DNA of 64,000 bases from an uncultured Sphingomonadaceae bacterium (GTDB lineage: Bacteria > Pseudomonadota > Alphaproteobacteria > Sphingomonadales > Sphingomonadaceae). Below, piece after piece: positions 17,561 to 26,965 of the stretch. The notes below the pieces were generated by a model. That model searched no databases. It was not told the origin of the DNA and was given only the letters and a program-made list of their open reading frames with translations. Each line of letters opens with the position of its first letter. Position 1 is the stretch's first letter. A program made the position numbers and the translations under genes. Location of the stretch: contig CANLQI010000002.1 in the NCBI GenBank assembly GCA_947493325.1, forward strand, positions 248,001 through 312,000. Reading direction: 5' to 3'.

Positions 17561-18262
17561 AACCTCCCTATTCAACGCATTAATCGCTGCATGCACACGC
17601 TCTTCCACCTCTTTACGCGGCAGGCCAGCAGGGATCTCTTCGCCAATCTTGTACGTGATAATACCCGGCTTTTTGACGAAACTGTCCTTGGGACTATACA
17701 GCCCCGTATTCACCGCAATCGGTACAACAGGCAGGTTTGCAATCTTGTACAATCCCGCAAAGCCCGACTGCAGGCGCGGGCGCTGGCCATGTGGCACGCG
17801 CGTTCCTTCGGCAAAAATAATGATCGGGCGACGTTCGGCAATATAGCCGCGCACCGTGCGGAGCATCTGGCGCAGGCTGTTGGCACCCCCCGCCCTGTCG
17901 ACGAAAATCATGCCATAATTGCGCGCCACCATGCCCCAGAACGGAATGCGCGACAGCTCCTGTTTTGCAACGACGGCGGGCTTTTTGAACAGGCGCAGCA
18001 CCTCGATTGTCTCAAACATGCTTTCATGCTTGATCGCATATAGGACCGGCTTTTCGCTAAATTCTCCCTCAATCCTTACCCGCAGCCCCAGAAAAATGCG
18101 TGCGCAAGCATAGTGAAAGCGGCTCCACCCGTGCGCGCAGTTTTGCAGCAAGTTTCGTGAGAAAAACAGGCCGATCAGCGCAGACAGCACGAAAAATACA
18201 GAGCCGGTATAGAAAACCGCTGCAAACAGCACCGAACGGACAAGATTAAGAAGATAGCGCAT
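17549..18262 (-). CDS. plsC: 1-acyl-sn-glycerol-3-phosphate acyltransferase family protein
   Basis: A 237-residue membrane-bound acyltransferase for phospholipid synthesis, probably converting lysophosphatidic acid to phosphatidic acid. A hydrophobic N-terminus (about 10-35) anchors it. The acyltransferase motifs are present: block I reads KHESMFE (78-84), an H-x4-E form instead of the more common H-x4-D; IPFWGM block II lies near 106-111; FAEGTR block III at 150-155; and VVPIAVNTG block IV further on. The Glu variant is common in a PlsC subgroup, so activity is plausible. It is the last gene of ftsE-ftsX-ydcF-plsC on the minus strand. Its final codons lie within the right arm of the fold-back repeat. 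Confidence 0.88.
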   Translation of the reverse strand: MRYLLNLVRSVLFAAVFYTGSVFFVLSALIGLFFSRNLLQNCAHGWSRFHYACARIFLGLRVRIEGEFSEKPVLYAIKHESMFETIEVLRLFKKPAVVAKQELSRIPFWGMVARNYGMIFVDRAGGANSLRQMLRTVRGYIAERRPIIIFAEGTRVPHGQRPRLQSGFAGLYKIANLPVVPIAVNTGLYSPKDSFVKKPGIITYKIGEEIPAGLPRKEVEERVHAAINALNREVESF

Positions 18263-18274
18263 TTCGCAAGTGCG

Positions 18275-18805
18275 TTAGATGTTTGCGGTGCCCGCGGCAA
18301 GGCTGAGCAGATATTTATGATATTCCAGAAACAGCGTTTCCAGAGTCGGTTCGCTCCGCACGGCATCGGGCCGCACCGTGATATCATCGGGCAGGACATG
18401 CTCAATTTCATAACGCGCGCGCCGCATATGCCAGTCAGTTGTCACAAGGCGGATGGATTTATAATCATTTTCGGCAATCCACTTGGCCGTTTCACCGCCA
18501 TTGCTGCGCGTATCGACGGCATCAAAGCCCAGATCGATGCAGCAATCAAACAGCCGCACCGGCTTGCCATATTCCGCCGCAAGCTCTGCCGTTTTGACTT
18601 CGCGGTCCACGCCGGAAATCAGCATCTTGGGCGCCCATTTATTTTCAAGTGCCTCCAACCCGCGGTCAATCCGTTTTGCACCGCCCGTGAGCACGACTAT
18701 GGCATCGGTTTTCTCCCCATCCATAGGCTGCGGCAAGGCGATGGCAAACCAGGCGAAGCCCAGCATCCAGAAAAGCAGTAAGGCGGATAATATCCTGATA
18801 ATCAC
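18275..18805 (-). CDS. YdcF-family (DUF218) membrane protein
   Basis: A 176-residue protein with one N-terminal membrane helix (about residues 5-23) followed by a DUF218 domain: DAIVVLTGGAKRIDRGLEAL, a middle segment, and VTTDWHMRRARYEIEH. Members of this family act at the cell envelope in several bacteria (SanA, ElyC), but the biochemical activity is mostly unknown. The start is taken as the GTG at 18805, whose first bases overlap the ftsX stop codon, giving tight coupling; a longer frame to 18898 lies inside ftsX. The position between ftsX and plsC fits a cell-envelope role. Confidence 0.82.
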   Translation of the reverse strand: MIIRILSALLLFWMLGFAWFAIALPQPMDGEKTDAIVVLTGGAKRIDRGLEALENKWAPKMLISGVDREVKTAELAAEYGKPVRLFDCCIDLGFDAVDTRSNGGETAKWIAENDYKSIRLVTTDWHMRRARYEIEHVLPDDITVRPDAVRSEPTLETLFLEYHKYLLSLAAGTANI

Positions 18806-19698
18806 ATCATTTTCCGTAAGGCACGCATGACGGTCAGGCGTGCGGTAAACATGGCCAGCGCTATACCGGCAAAAGGTATCAGCGCCAATATCACCCAATC
18901 ATGCCAGCGCAGCAAGCCGGATTCGAGCAAACCGGAGCCAATGTCCTCCATCTGCGACCAGATCAGTAGGATTACCGCCAGTGCGGCGATCGCGCCAATA
19001 GCGCCGCCAAACGCAGCATCCAGCCCAATGCGCCGCTGAAACAATGTCGTGATCTGCGAATCGGTGGCCCCCAGCAGGTGCAGAACATTGATTGTCTCAC
19101 GGTGGGTATCAAGCGCACTGCGTGCCGCCAGCAGCACCGTTGCCGATGTCGCGAACCCCAGCAACAAGACCAGCAGAAGACCAAGATACTGGAGCGATTT
19201 GAGCAGATCGAAGACAGGTTTGAGCCATGAACCATGCGCATCCACCCGCGCCGCCGGAGCGATGCCCGCCAACATGTCCCGCAATGCATCCAGATTGCTG
19301 TCCGATGCAGGCCCATTCAGGCTGATGTCGATCATTGAAGGCATCGGAATTGAGCTGTCAAACCCTTCGGAACCGATCCATGGTGCAAGCAGCTGCGTCA
19401 CTTCTTGCTCGGGCACCACATCCACCGACTGCACCAGCTGTGATGCCGTAAGCGCATCCGCCGCCGCCTGTGTCTGGCGCGCGCGCATTTCAGGATCGGG
19501 TTCAACGATCTGCACCGTTACCCGGCCGGCAAGGTCGGCATTTACATGCGCCGCAGACGCATTGACCGCAAGCGCCGTTGCCGCCGCCAATAATGTCAGG
19601 AACATCATGATCGCCAGCACCCATGGCATCGGCCCGGTCAATCGTCCTTCGGGGATCAGGCCCTTATCCTGGCGCGAAGTGGAAGGAAATAGCATCAT
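18802..19698 (-). CDS. ftsX: Cell division protein FtsX
   Basis: The 298-residue integral membrane partner of FtsE. It has a cytoplasmic N-terminus, a first helix (about 27-46), a large periplasmic loop (about 50-165) that in other bacteria regulates peptidoglycan hydrolases, and three C-terminal helices starting near LQYLGLLLVLLLGF, AFGGAIGAIAALAVILLI and WVILALIPFAGIALAMF. FtsEX couples ATP hydrolysis to cell-wall splitting at division. It begins four bases after the ftsE stop codon, and its own stop overlaps the GTG start of the ydcF-type gene. Confidence 0.94.
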   Translation of the reverse strand: MMLFPSTSRQDKGLIPEGRLTGPMPWVLAIMMFLTLLAAATALAVNASAAHVNADLAGRVTVQIVEPDPEMRARQTQAAADALTASQLVQSVDVVPEQEVTQLLAPWIGSEGFDSSIPMPSMIDISLNGPASDSNLDALRDMLAGIAPAARVDAHGSWLKPVFDLLKSLQYLGLLLVLLLGFATSATVLLAARSALDTHRETINVLHLLGATDSQITTLFQRRIGLDAAFGGAIGAIAALAVILLIWSQMEDIGSGLLESGLLRWHDWVILALIPFAGIALAMFTARLTVMRALRKMM

Positions 19699-19701
19699 GG
19701 C

Positions 19702-20409
19702 CTAAAGCGCCCGCCCCACCGCAAGTGCAGGCTGCGCTGTCACCGGGCCGGATAGCCTGCCTTTGTCGAGCCGCATCACTTGTGCATCCCTGACCCTGCC
19801 CTGCAAATGCAAATCATGAGTCGCCACCACAACCGTAGTGCCCAGCTTATTGAGCCCCTCAAACAATTGCAGCAGCCGCAGCGCCATGTCCGGGTCGACA
19901 TTGCCGGTCGGTTCATCGGCCACCAATATATCGGGCCGCGCCACCACTGCGCGGGCAATGGCAACGCGCTGCTGCTCCCCGCCCGAAAGTGTTGCGGGGC
20001 GCGCGCTGGCGCGGGCACCTATGCCCACCCAGTCGAGCATTTCTGTGACAGGTTCCTGCAGTTCATCCTCCGCCATGCCTGCAACGCGCAGCGGCAGTGC
20101 GACATTGTCGAAGGCGGAGAGATGCTGCACCAGCCGGAAATCCTGAAACACCACACCAATACGGCGGCGCAGATCGGGCAATTGTTCGCGCGGCAAGGTG
20201 ACGGCATCGGTATCGAACAGCTTGATAAGCCCCCGGCTGGGCCGCTGTGCCAGAAACAAGAGTTTGAGCAGCGATGTCTTGCCCGCACCCGACGTGCCGG
20301 TCAGGAAATAGAAACGGCCCGGAAGCAGGGTGAAGCTGATATCCGACAGCGTTTCCGCACCCGTGCCATATCGCAGGCCGACATTTTCAAATTGCACAAT
20401 GCTGTCCAT
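19702..20409 (-). CDS. ftsE: Cell division ATP-binding protein FtsE
   Basis: A 235-residue ABC ATPase. Walker A is GTSGAGKTS at 38-46, the signature is [14 protein letters not shown], Walker B is [12 protein letters not shown], and the switch His lies in VVVATHDL. It pairs with FtsX at the inner membrane and the divisome. The gene heads the minus-strand block ftsE-ftsX-ydcF-plsC; a zinc-ribbon membrane protein is encoded divergently 137 bases away, an arrangement that recurs in sphingomonads. The ATG at 20409 gives the normal family N-terminus. Confidence 0.95.
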   Translation of the reverse strand: MDSIVQFENVGLRYGTGAETLSDISFTLLPGRFYFLTGTSGAGKTSLLKLLFLAQRPSRGLIKLFDTDAVTLPREQLPDLRRRIGVVFQDFRLVQHLSAFDNVALPLRVAGMAEDELQEPVTEMLDWVGIGARASARPATLSGGEQQRVAIARAVVARPDILVADEPTGNVDPDMALRLLQLFEGLNKLGTTVVVATHDLHLQGRVRDAQVMRLDKGRLSGPVTAQPALAVGRAL

Positions 20410-20546
20410 GCGCAGACCGATACGGTCTTTTCCGCGCCGGATAAAGCATAATTATCCGCAAAATCCGACCGCTTTATGGCAATTTCGCTGTGCAAAACCG
20501 CAGGGAGCTCTTGCCAGAATGCGGGCAGGCGTGTTTAGAAAGCGAC

Positions 20547-21317
20547 ATGATACTCGCCTGCCCCGCGTGCCACACAAGATATGCCGTACCGGACAATGCC
20601 ATTGGCATTGATGGCCGCACGGTGCGCTGCGCGAAATGCAAGCACAGCTGGTTTCAGGAAAGCGCGCCAATAGCGGTGCCGGAAGAGACTGTACCAGAAG
20701 AGACTGTAAAAGCGCCGCCTGTAACCACCCCGCCCGCACAGCCGCAGCCCCTAGCGCCGGAATCACATGCGCCGGAGCCTCATGCACCTGCAGCACCTGC
20801 GGGGGAAAACATCCGCCCCGAAGCCGCCCCGGCACCTGCCATGGACAGGCCCATCCCGGATGATAAAGCCGTGGCGACAAAACCACGCCGCAACCCTGCA
20901 AAAATGTGGACTTTGCTGGCAGCAGCTTTCGCAGTGCTGGCGCTGTTGACCGTGGCGGGCGTGTCCTATTTCGGTCTGCCCGCCTTTCTGACCGGCGACG
21001 ACATGACTTTTGCGCAGCAGGAACCCGACCTGATTATCGAATTTCCGGTGGAGCAGCAGGAACGCCGCCGCGCGCCCAGCGGGACGGAATATTTCGCGGC
21101 AAGCGGCACCGTCGTCAACACCGGTACCACGACGCAGAGCGTGCCAGATATGCTGATCGTGCTGCGCGATGCGCGCGGGCGGATCGTCTATAACTGGGAA
21201 GTCAAAGCCCCGGTCGATGAGCTTGGCCCCGGCGAACGCGCCAATTTCAACGAAGCCGTGGTCGATATCCCGCGTGCAGCCGTGGCAGCAGAAATCGGCT
21301 GGTCACCGTCCGGGTGA
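20547..21317 (+). CDS. MJ0042-type zinc-ribbon, single-pass membrane protein
   Basis: A 256-residue protein. Residues 1-37 form a zinc ribbon, CPAC (5-8) and CAKC (28-31), typical of the MJ0042 family. A long Pro/Ala/Glu-rich linker (about 40-115) follows, then one membrane helix (121-143), then a C-terminal domain of about 100 residues with [11 protein letters not shown] and a terminal VAAEIGWSP, resembling FxLYD-like or DUF3426 domains. The topology would put the zinc ribbon in the cytoplasm and the C-terminal domain in the periplasm. The role is unknown; its place divergent from ftsE suggests cell-envelope function. The ATG at 20547 with an AGAAAG ribosome site is chosen over an upstream start at 20490. 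Confidence 0.85.
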   Translation: MILACPACHTRYAVPDNAIGIDGRTVRCAKCKHSWFQESAPIAVPEETVPEETVKAPPVTTPPAQPQPLAPESHAPEPHAPAAPAGENIRPEAAPAPAMDRPIPDDKAVATKPRRNPAKMWTLLAAAFAVLALLTVAGVSYFGLPAFLTGDDMTFAQQEPDLIIEFPVEQQERRRAPSGTEYFAASGTVVNTGTTTQSVPDMLIVLRDARGRIVYNWEVKAPVDELGPGERANFNEAVVDIPRAAVAAEIGWSPSG

Positions 21318-21426
21318 ATGGACCCGGACTGGGTTGGCGGACAGGACCGCAATTTAACTGTCAATAGATATTGCACCCCCGCCCCGCCTTTGCTAATGGC
21401 ACGCGCCTACCTTGCAATATGGACAT

Positions 21427-21515
21427 GCGGCCGTGGCGGAATTGGTAGACGCGCAGCGTTGAGGTCGCTGTGGGAGTTAAATCCCGTGGAAGTTCGAGTC
21501 TTCTCGGCCGCACCA
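21427..21515 (+). tRNA. tRNA-Leu (GAG)
   Basis: The acceptor stem GCGGCCG pairs with CGGCCGC (21505-21511), followed by discriminator A and an encoded CCA. The anticodon stem CAGCG/CGCTG encloses the loop TTGAGGT, giving anticodon GAG at 21461-21463. A long variable arm (TGGGAGTTAAATCCCG) marks it as a class II tRNA, and TTCGAGT forms the T loop. Confidence 0.96.
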
Positions 21516-21536
21516 GATTTTTGAGCCGGATTTAAA

Positions 21537-22079
21537 TCAGCCTGCGCGATCATAGGCCGTGCGCATCCAGCCCTTCACTTCGTCATCAAAATCTTCCGCT
21601 GTTTCCAGACGGACACGGTGGCTGCACATCGCATTATAGGTTTCCAGGCGTCCCTGCGCATCCTCTCCCTTAAGCGCCAATCCCAAGTCTATGCGCGTTT
21701 TGGTGGCGGGGGTTATAAGAGCGAACTGTTTGGCACGGCGCAGGCTGACACTCGCTTTTTTGGGTACGATGTCCACATCCTCCCCCAACGTCTTGGCATA
21801 AGCGACTATCAGATCGTGTATCGGCCGAAGTCCTGCCTTGGCGCCGCCATATTGCGCCTCGACCAGATCGGTTTCTTCGCCGGTTTCCAGCGTTTTAGCT
21901 GTAATCAGATTGGCAAATCCGTGACCGACGCCATGTTCGCCTTTCAACAGCGACATGATCTGCCCGTGCTTGCGCAATCCACTCGCGCCGATCAACGCTT
22001 TCCACTCGTCCAGCGTCTTGCCGGTCTTTTCCGGGATATTCGCCAGCATGGTTTTAAGCTGTTCTTCGGGTGATGCCAT
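21537..22079 (-). CDS. DUF4287 / DUF5655 domain protein
   Basis: A 180-residue soluble protein. The N-terminal half (about 5-65) has the DUF4287 pattern: a KTGKTLDEWKALI helix and the segment GLRKHGQIMSLLKGEHGVGHGFAN. The C-terminal half (about 75-180) matches DUF5655, with IPKK-like VDIVPKKASVSLRRAKQFAL and a closing DFDDEVKGWMRTAYDRAG. Two-domain proteins of this kind are widespread, but no biochemical function is established. It lacks a signal peptide or membrane helix. The 3' end lies 22 bases from the tRNA-Leu, and the gene is on the same strand as the permease 23 bases upstream, possibly as a pair. Confidence 0.8.
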   Translation of the reverse strand: MASPEEQLKTMLANIPEKTGKTLDEWKALIGASGLRKHGQIMSLLKGEHGVGHGFANLITAKTLETGEETDLVEAQYGGAKAGLRPIHDLIVAYAKTLGEDVDIVPKKASVSLRRAKQFALITPATKTRIDLGLALKGEDAQGRLETYNAMCSHRVRLETAEDFDDEVKGWMRTAYDRAG

Positions 22080-22102
22080 GTGCGCCTCCTCACATAATGC
22101 CG

Positions 22103-23194
22103 CTAGCTTTTATCAGATACCGCGATTTCCTCTTTCCCGTGCGTTTCGGCAAATATGCTCCATACCGCCAGGAATACAGCCGCCAGCAATGGCCCGATGA
22201 TAATCCCGTTAAAACCGAACAGCTGAAGCCCGCTGAGTGTGGTTATCAGGATGATATAATCGGGTATGCGGGTCTCGCGGCCCACCATAATCGGCCGCAC
22301 GACATTGTCGACCATGGAAATGATGAATACCCCGCATAGCCCCAGTATCACACCCTCCAGCACCGATCCGGTGACAATCAGATAGACGGCGACAGGAGCC
22401 CAGACCAGCGCGGTCCCGACCGCCGGGATCAGTGACAGGAAACCCATGAAGACGCCCCATAGCAACGCCCCTGGAATATCCAGCATATAGAATATAAAGC
22501 CGCCGATGGCGCCCTGCATGATGGCCACCACCATGGTGCCATTTATCGTCGCACGGATGACCACCACAAATTTGTTCAGCAGCGACTGGCGCTGCTGTGC
22601 GTGCAGCGGGATCGCTGTTTCAATTTTCTGCGCAAGCGTATCACCGTCGCGCAGCAGGAAGAATGTGAGATAAAGCGTGACGCCCAGCGCAAGGAAGAAA
22701 CTGATCGCGCCCTGCCCGATCTTGAAAAGCTGTGAAATCAGGAATTCGAGTACACCGGTTACGCCCGCATAAAGCCGTTCACGGATTGAGGCGGTATCGG
22801 CAAAGCCATAGGCCTCCAACTGCTCGCGCATCCATGAGGGCAAGGCATTTTCCACCGCCGCAAAGGCGCGCGCAAAGTCAATCTCGCCCGACCGCAGGCG
22901 CTCATAGACGCCCGAAGCTTCATCCACCAGCGCGATGGCGAGCATGATCGCCGGCGCGATGACCAGCACGATAATGGTGATGAGCGTCAGCAAGGCCGCG
23001 CTATTCGTCCGCCCCGGCAAAAGGCCCAGAATCCGCTTGTTAAGCGGCATGAACAGCACCGCCAATATGATGCCCCATAAAATCGCGCCCAGAAAAGGTT
23101 CGATCAGCCACGCAAAGGCCAGGGTCACAATCGCGAGCAGGACGAGCAGGAAATTCCACTCCAACCCCGACGCTGATGGTTTGCTCTCACTCAT
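22103..23194 (-). CDS. AI-2E-family transporter (YdiK/PerM type permease)
   Basis: A 363-residue polytopic membrane protein of the AI-2E transporter family. Hydrophobic helices lie near the N-terminus (FLLVLLAIVTLAFAWLIEP and GAILWGIILAVLFMP), then a soluble segment (about 85-140), and several C-terminal helices with the family motif PAVGTALVWAPVAVYL and GVFIISMVDNVVRPIMVG. Despite the family name, many members move other compounds or ions (for example Na+/H+), so the substrate is not predictable. Nothing here suggests quorum sensing. A degenerate repeat pair lies between its start and the eda gene, so it is probably transcribed on its own. Confidence 0.87.
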   Translation of the reverse strand: MSESKPSASGLEWNFLLVLLAIVTLAFAWLIEPFLGAILWGIILAVLFMPLNKRILGLLPGRTNSAALLTLITIIVLVIAPAIMLAIALVDEASGVYERLRSGEIDFARAFAAVENALPSWMREQLEAYGFADTASIRERLYAGVTGVLEFLISQLFKIGQGAISFFLALGVTLYLTFFLLRDGDTLAQKIETAIPLHAQQRQSLLNKFVVVIRATINGTMVVAIMQGAIGGFIFYMLDIPGALLWGVFMGFLSLIPAVGTALVWAPVAVYLIVTGSVLEGVILGLCGVFIISMVDNVVRPIMVGRETRIPDYIILITTLSGLQLFGFNGIIIGPLLAAVFLAVWSIFAETHGKEEIAVSDKS

Positions 23195-23547
23195 ATTACC
23201 GGCCCTGCCTGCCTATGTGTTTCATTCCCATAAGACAGCACTAGCAACCGATGTGATGGCAGGCAATCCCGTCGTTCCAATTTGCAGCATTAGTGCATAA
23301 CACTCTGCCATTCCTGCGAAGGCACGAATCCAGCTAAGCCCCCTTAAACATAAGACTCCTGGCGCTAAAACACAGCTGATAGTTGAACCGGTGCTTCATT
23401 CTACATGCAGCTACACCAGCGATAGCTTATCTGGACCCCAGCCTTGAGCACAGCTCAAGTTTATCCTGAGCGACTGCTGCAAGCAGTCAGTCGAAGGGCT
23501 GGGGTGACTGTTTCTGTCTGCAGGAATATAGCCTCACGTTACTAGGA
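23195..23547. other. Intergenic region between eda and the AI-2E-type gene, repeat-bearing
   Basis: The 353-base gap contains a degenerate REP half at 23307-23336 and the compound REP at 23427-23509. The remaining sequence next to 23195 should hold the permease promoter, which could not be pinned down. No gene is apparent. Confidence 0.6.
23427..23509. repeat. Compound REP with inserted hairpins (inverse of 12452-12534)
   Basis: Read on the minus strand the core is CAGCCCTTCGACTG, a variable loop, CAGTCGCTCAGGATAAAC, TTGAGC, a 3-base loop, then GCTCAAGGCTGG. This matches 12452-12534 base for base outside the loops. The outer palindrome is ACCCCAGCC ... GGCTGGGGT. With the decayed half at 23307-23336 it forms a REPIN-like pair downstream of eda. 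Confidence 0.8.
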
Positions 23548-24159
23548 TTACCCCAAAGCAGCCGCCGCTCTCGCATTTGCCGTTATCTTATCCACATCTG
23601 GCGCGCCTCCGGGCACGACCCAGCTGCCGCCGACGCACAGTATCTGATCATGTGCCAGCCAATCGGCGGCGGTACCTGCCTTTATGCCGCCTGTGGGGCA
23701 AAATTTGCACTGGCCAAATGGTCCGGCGAGGGCCTTCAGCGCGGGCAGCCCGCCCGACGCTTCGGCAGGGAAAAATTTGAAATGGGTCAGGCCGAGATCC
23801 AGCCCGCGCATGATATCACCCGCGCTGGCAACGCCCGGTAGAAACGGAATATCGCGCGCCACCGCCGCTTTGCCCAGCGTATCTGTCAGCCCCGGCGCAA
23901 CGATGAATTCGCTGCCCGCCGCAATCGCCGCGTCCAGCTCATCCGGATTGGTCACCGTGCCCGCGCCGACAATCGCGCCCGCCACGCTTTTCATCGCGCG
24001 GATCACATCAAGCGCGGCATCGGTGCGCAACGTTACCTCCAGCACGGTCAGACCGCCCGCCACCAAAGCCTCTGCGATTGGCACGGCATGGGCCACATCG
24101 TCCACCACCAGCACCGGAATGACCGGCGCGGTGCGCATGATTTTCTCGATAGGCTTCAT
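23548..24159 (-). CDS. eda: KDPG aldolase (2-dehydro-3-deoxyphosphogluconate aldolase)
   Basis: This 203-residue enzyme cleaves KDPG to pyruvate and glyceraldehyde 3-phosphate, the last step of the Entner-Doudoroff pathway; it may also split 4-hydroxy-2-oxoglutarate. The Schiff-base Lys128 lies in LTHFKFFPAEAS, the general-base-region Glu41 in TVLEVTLR, and the phosphate-binding segment CPTGGIK near residue 156. The length is normal. It is the last gene of zwf-pgl-edd-glk-eda; its start overlaps the glk stop by four bases. A compound repeat lies 39 bases downstream. Confidence 0.96.
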   Translation of the reverse strand: MKPIEKIMRTAPVIPVLVVDDVAHAVPIAEALVAGGLTVLEVTLRTDAALDVIRAMKSVAGAIVGAGTVTNPDELDAAIAAGSEFIVAPGLTDTLGKAAVARDIPFLPGVASAGDIMRGLDLGLTHFKFFPAEASGGLPALKALAGPFGQCKFCPTGGIKAGTAADWLAHDQILCVGGSWVVPGGAPDVDKITANARAAAALG

Positions 24160-25133
24160 AAGTCATGCTCCTTCACAAATGCGGCCGCCGCGCCATAAAG
24201 GCCCGGCTCATCATGCAATAACTGTTTGACGGGAATTTGCTCCATCAGCGATTCAAACCGTCCCTTGGCGACAAAACGCTGGCGAAACCCCGAAGCGGGC
24301 AGTTTATCGGCAATCCGATTGCCAAGCCCTCCCGCCATCACCACACGGTGCGCGCCCTGCGCCAGCGCCAGATCACCCGCGACCGCGCCCAGACACAGGC
24401 AAAACCGGTCAAATGCAGCGGATGCCAGACTGTCTTCACCCGACAGGGCCAGCTGCCAGAGCTCCATATCCCCCAGCTTCTGCGCCGCCGCGCCTTCCAT
24501 TTCGGCAAGCGTGCGATGGATAATCTGCAACCCCGGCCCCGAAGACACACGCTCCGCCGATACCCGCCGGTGCGTTTCGCGCAGGTTCGACAGCAGCCGG
24601 TCCTCGACATGATCGAGCGGCGCGAAATCGATATGCCCTCCCTCTGTCTCCGTCACATGATAGCCGCCCGCATGGTGCAGAATATGCGCCACGCCCAGAC
24701 CCGTGCCCGGTCCCACAATGGTGGTCACGCCGTACGGAAACGCCATTTCTTCCGGCCCGCAGATATGGCTGAACATATCTTCATCCAGCACCGCCACGGC
24801 ATGGCCCACCGCGCCGAAATCATTGACCAGCGTATAGCGGTCCAGCCCCAGTTTCTCGTACATCAGCGCGGGGCGGACCAGCCAGCTGCTATTGGTGAAA
24901 TAGATGACATCGCCGCCCAGACGCCCCGCCACCGCCAGCGCGCCGTCACGCGGTAGCTCCCGGCCAATCTCTCGCCCATAGGCCTGCCACGCGATCTGCA
25001 GGCTGGCATGGTCGGCGCTTTTCATTTTGACGATATGGTCCAGTCCGGCAATACGCCCATCCTTGACCGATGCAATGGCAAAGCGCGCATGCGTGCCGCC
25101 AATATCGGCCACAACCAGCTCATGCATGCTCAA
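24156..25133 (-). CDS. glk: Glucokinase
   Basis: A 325-residue ATP-dependent hexokinase of the bacterial Glk type. It begins with the phosphate-binding segment ELVVADIGGTHARFAIA, then has FTNSSWLV, the conserved LVNDFGAVGHAV, the second phosphate loop IVGPGTGLGVA, and TETEGGHIDFAP. It phosphorylates cytoplasmic glucose to glucose 6-phosphate, feeding zwf in the same operon. This would link it to the maltodextrin locus at 45.8-64 kb, whose enzymes release glucose. Four-base overlaps join it to edd and eda, so the genes are translationally coupled. Confidence 0.95.
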   Translation of the reverse strand: MSMHELVVADIGGTHARFAIASVKDGRIAGLDHIVKMKSADHASLQIAWQAYGREIGRELPRDGALAVAGRLGGDVIYFTNSSWLVRPALMYEKLGLDRYTLVNDFGAVGHAVAVLDEDMFSHICGPEEMAFPYGVTTIVGPGTGLGVAHILHHAGGYHVTETEGGHIDFAPLDHVEDRLLSNLRETHRRVSAERVSSGPGLQIIHRTLAEMEGAAAQKLGDMELWQLALSGEDSLASAAFDRFCLCLGAVAGDLALAQGAHRVVMAGGLGNRIADKLPASGFRQRFVAKGRFESLMEQIPVKQLLHDEPGLYGAAAAFVKEHDL

Positions 25134-26965
25134 AGCCCCGCCTCTTTCAGCATCGCGCTGCCGCCCATTTCCGCAGGATCGCTATGATGGCGCAGCATGG
25201 CAAACAGTTCGCGCCCTGTGCCCAGCGGCGCGGGCGGCGCTTCGGCCTGTTCACGTGCATCCCATTCCGCCGCATCGACCAATGCGGTCAGTTCGCCCTT
25301 CTTCGCGCAGACACGGACCATGTCGCCATCGCGGAGTTTGCCGAGCGGCCCGCCATGATAGGCTTCCGGGCTACAATGGATGGCCGACGGTATCTTGCCG
25401 CTTGCCCCCGACATACGGCCATCGGTTACAAAAGCGATCTTGAAGCCCTTATCCTGCAGCACGCCGAGCGGCGATGTGAGCTTGTGCAGTTCGGGCATCC
25501 CGTTTGCCGCCGGTCCCTGGAAGCGCACGACAACAACCACGTCGCGGTCGAGTTCGCCGCGCTTGAACGCTTCGGACACCTGGTTCTGGTCGCTGAACAC
25601 CGCCACCGGTGCCTCAATGGTCCAGCGGCTTTTGTCGACCGCGCTGGTTTTCATGGTGGCGCGGCCAAGGTTGCCGGACAGTAACCGCGTGCCGCCATCT
25701 TCCTGAAACGGATCGGCCACAGTCTTGAGGATAGTTTCATCCAGGCTGTTCACCGGCGGCGCTTTGAACGTCAGATTGTCGCCGTCCATAAATGGCTCCT
25801 GTGCGCCTTCGGCCAGCGACGCACCATAGACGGTGCGGATATCGCCATGCGCAAGGCCAGCGCTCAGCAGCTCACGGATCACGAACGGCATGCCGCCTGC
25901 TGCCGCGAAATAGTTCACATCGCCCGCACCATTGGGATAGACAGCGGCGATCAGTGGCACTGCCCCCGACAGTTCGTCCATATCATCCCAGTCGATGATG
26001 ATCCCCGCCGCGCGCGCAATGGCGGGCAGATGCAGCATATGGTTGGTCGAACCACCCGTGGCGAGCAGGCCAACGGTCGCATTCACAATCGCCTTTTCGT
26101 CGATACAATGGCCGAGCGGACGATAGTCATCTGCGGTCTCACCCCCCACACCCCAGCCGATTTCGGTGACGCGGTGTACGGCAGCGCGGGTAAGTTCCTG
26201 ACGCAATTTGTTTCCCGGATTGACGAACGAGCTGCCCGGAATGTGCAGCCCCATCATCTCCATCATCATCTGGTTCGAATTGGCCGTGCCAAAGAATGTA
26301 CACGTGCCCGCCCCGTGATAGGAGGCAGACTCGGCTTCAAGCAGCTCTTCCTCGCCCACCTTGCCCTCGGCATATAGCTGCCGCACGCGGATTTTTTCCT
26401 TGTTGGCAAGGCCCGATGGCATGGGGCCGGCGGGTATCAGGATGGTGGGCAGGTGCCCAAAGCGCAATGCGCCGATCAGCAGTCCCGGCACAATCTTGTC
26501 ACAAATGCCGAGCAGCAGCGCGCTTTCAAACATGCCGTGGCTGAGCGCAACTGCCGTGCTCATAGCAATCACGTCGCGGCTGAACAGCGACAATTCCATG
26601 CTGTCCTGCCCCTGTGTCACGCCATCGCACATCGCGGGAACGCCGCCCGCCACCTGCGCCGTCGCGCCCTTTTCACGCGCGAAAATCTTGATCTGTTCGG
26701 GGTAGCGCCCGTAGGGCTGATGCGCGGACAGCATGTCATTATAGGCAGTGACAATGCCGATATTCATCGCCTTGCCGCCGCGGATTACTTTCTTGTCATC
26801 GCCCGAGGCCGCAAAACCGTGCGCCAGATTGCCGCACGACATATTGGGTCGGTGCACACCTGCTTCACGCTGTCTGTCTATCAGGTCCAGATAGGCCTGC
26901 CGGCTCGGCCTGGAACGTTCAATGATACGCTGCGTAACTTTTTCGAGCGTGGGGTGCAGGGTCAT
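25130..26965 (-). CDS. edd: 6-phosphogluconate dehydratase
   Basis: A 611-residue iron-sulfur dehydratase of the IlvD/Edd family that makes KDPG from 6-phosphogluconate. Signatures include [20 protein letters not shown], the cluster-ligand regions [20 protein letters not shown] and [20 protein letters not shown], and the C-terminal [17 protein letters not shown]. The Cys residues expected for the 4Fe-4S cluster are present. Length and order are typical of Edd rather than dihydroxyacid dehydratase, and the operon context confirms it. It overlaps pgl and glk by four bases each. Confidence 0.97.
   Translation of the reverse strand: MTLHPTLEKVTQRIIERSRPSRQAYLDLIDRQREAGVHRPNMSCGNLAHGFAASGDDKKVIRGGKAMNIGIVTAYNDMLSAHQPYGRYPEQIKIFAREKGATAQVAGGVPAMCDGVTQGQDSMELSLFSRDVIAMSTAVALSHGMFESALLLGICDKIVPGLLIGALRFGHLPTILIPAGPMPSGLANKEKIRVRQLYAEGKVGEEELLEAESASYHGAGTCTFFGTANSNQMMMEMMGLHIPGSSFVNPGNKLRQELTRAAVHRVTEIGWGVGGETADDYRPLGHCIDEKAIVNATVGLLATGGSTNHMLHLPAIARAAGIIIDWDDMDELSGAVPLIAAVYPNGAGDVNYFAAAGGMPFVIRELLSAGLAHGDIRTVYGASLAEGAQEPFMDGDNLTFKAPPVNSLDETILKTVADPFQEDGGTRLLSGNLGRATMKTSAVDKSRWTIEAPVAVFSDQNQVSEAFKRGELDRDVVVVVRFQGPAANGMPELHKLTSPLGVLQDKGFKIAFVTDGRMSGASGKIPSAIHCSPEAYHGGPLGKLRDGDMVRVCAKKGELTALVDAAEWDAREQAEAPPAPLGTGRELFAMLRHHSDPAEMGGSAMLKEAGL

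Noticed and set aside
22103-23194. Quorum-sensing autoinducer-2 exporter
   Set aside because: The family name is historical; nothing in the neighbourhood concerns AI-2, and many members move other substrates.
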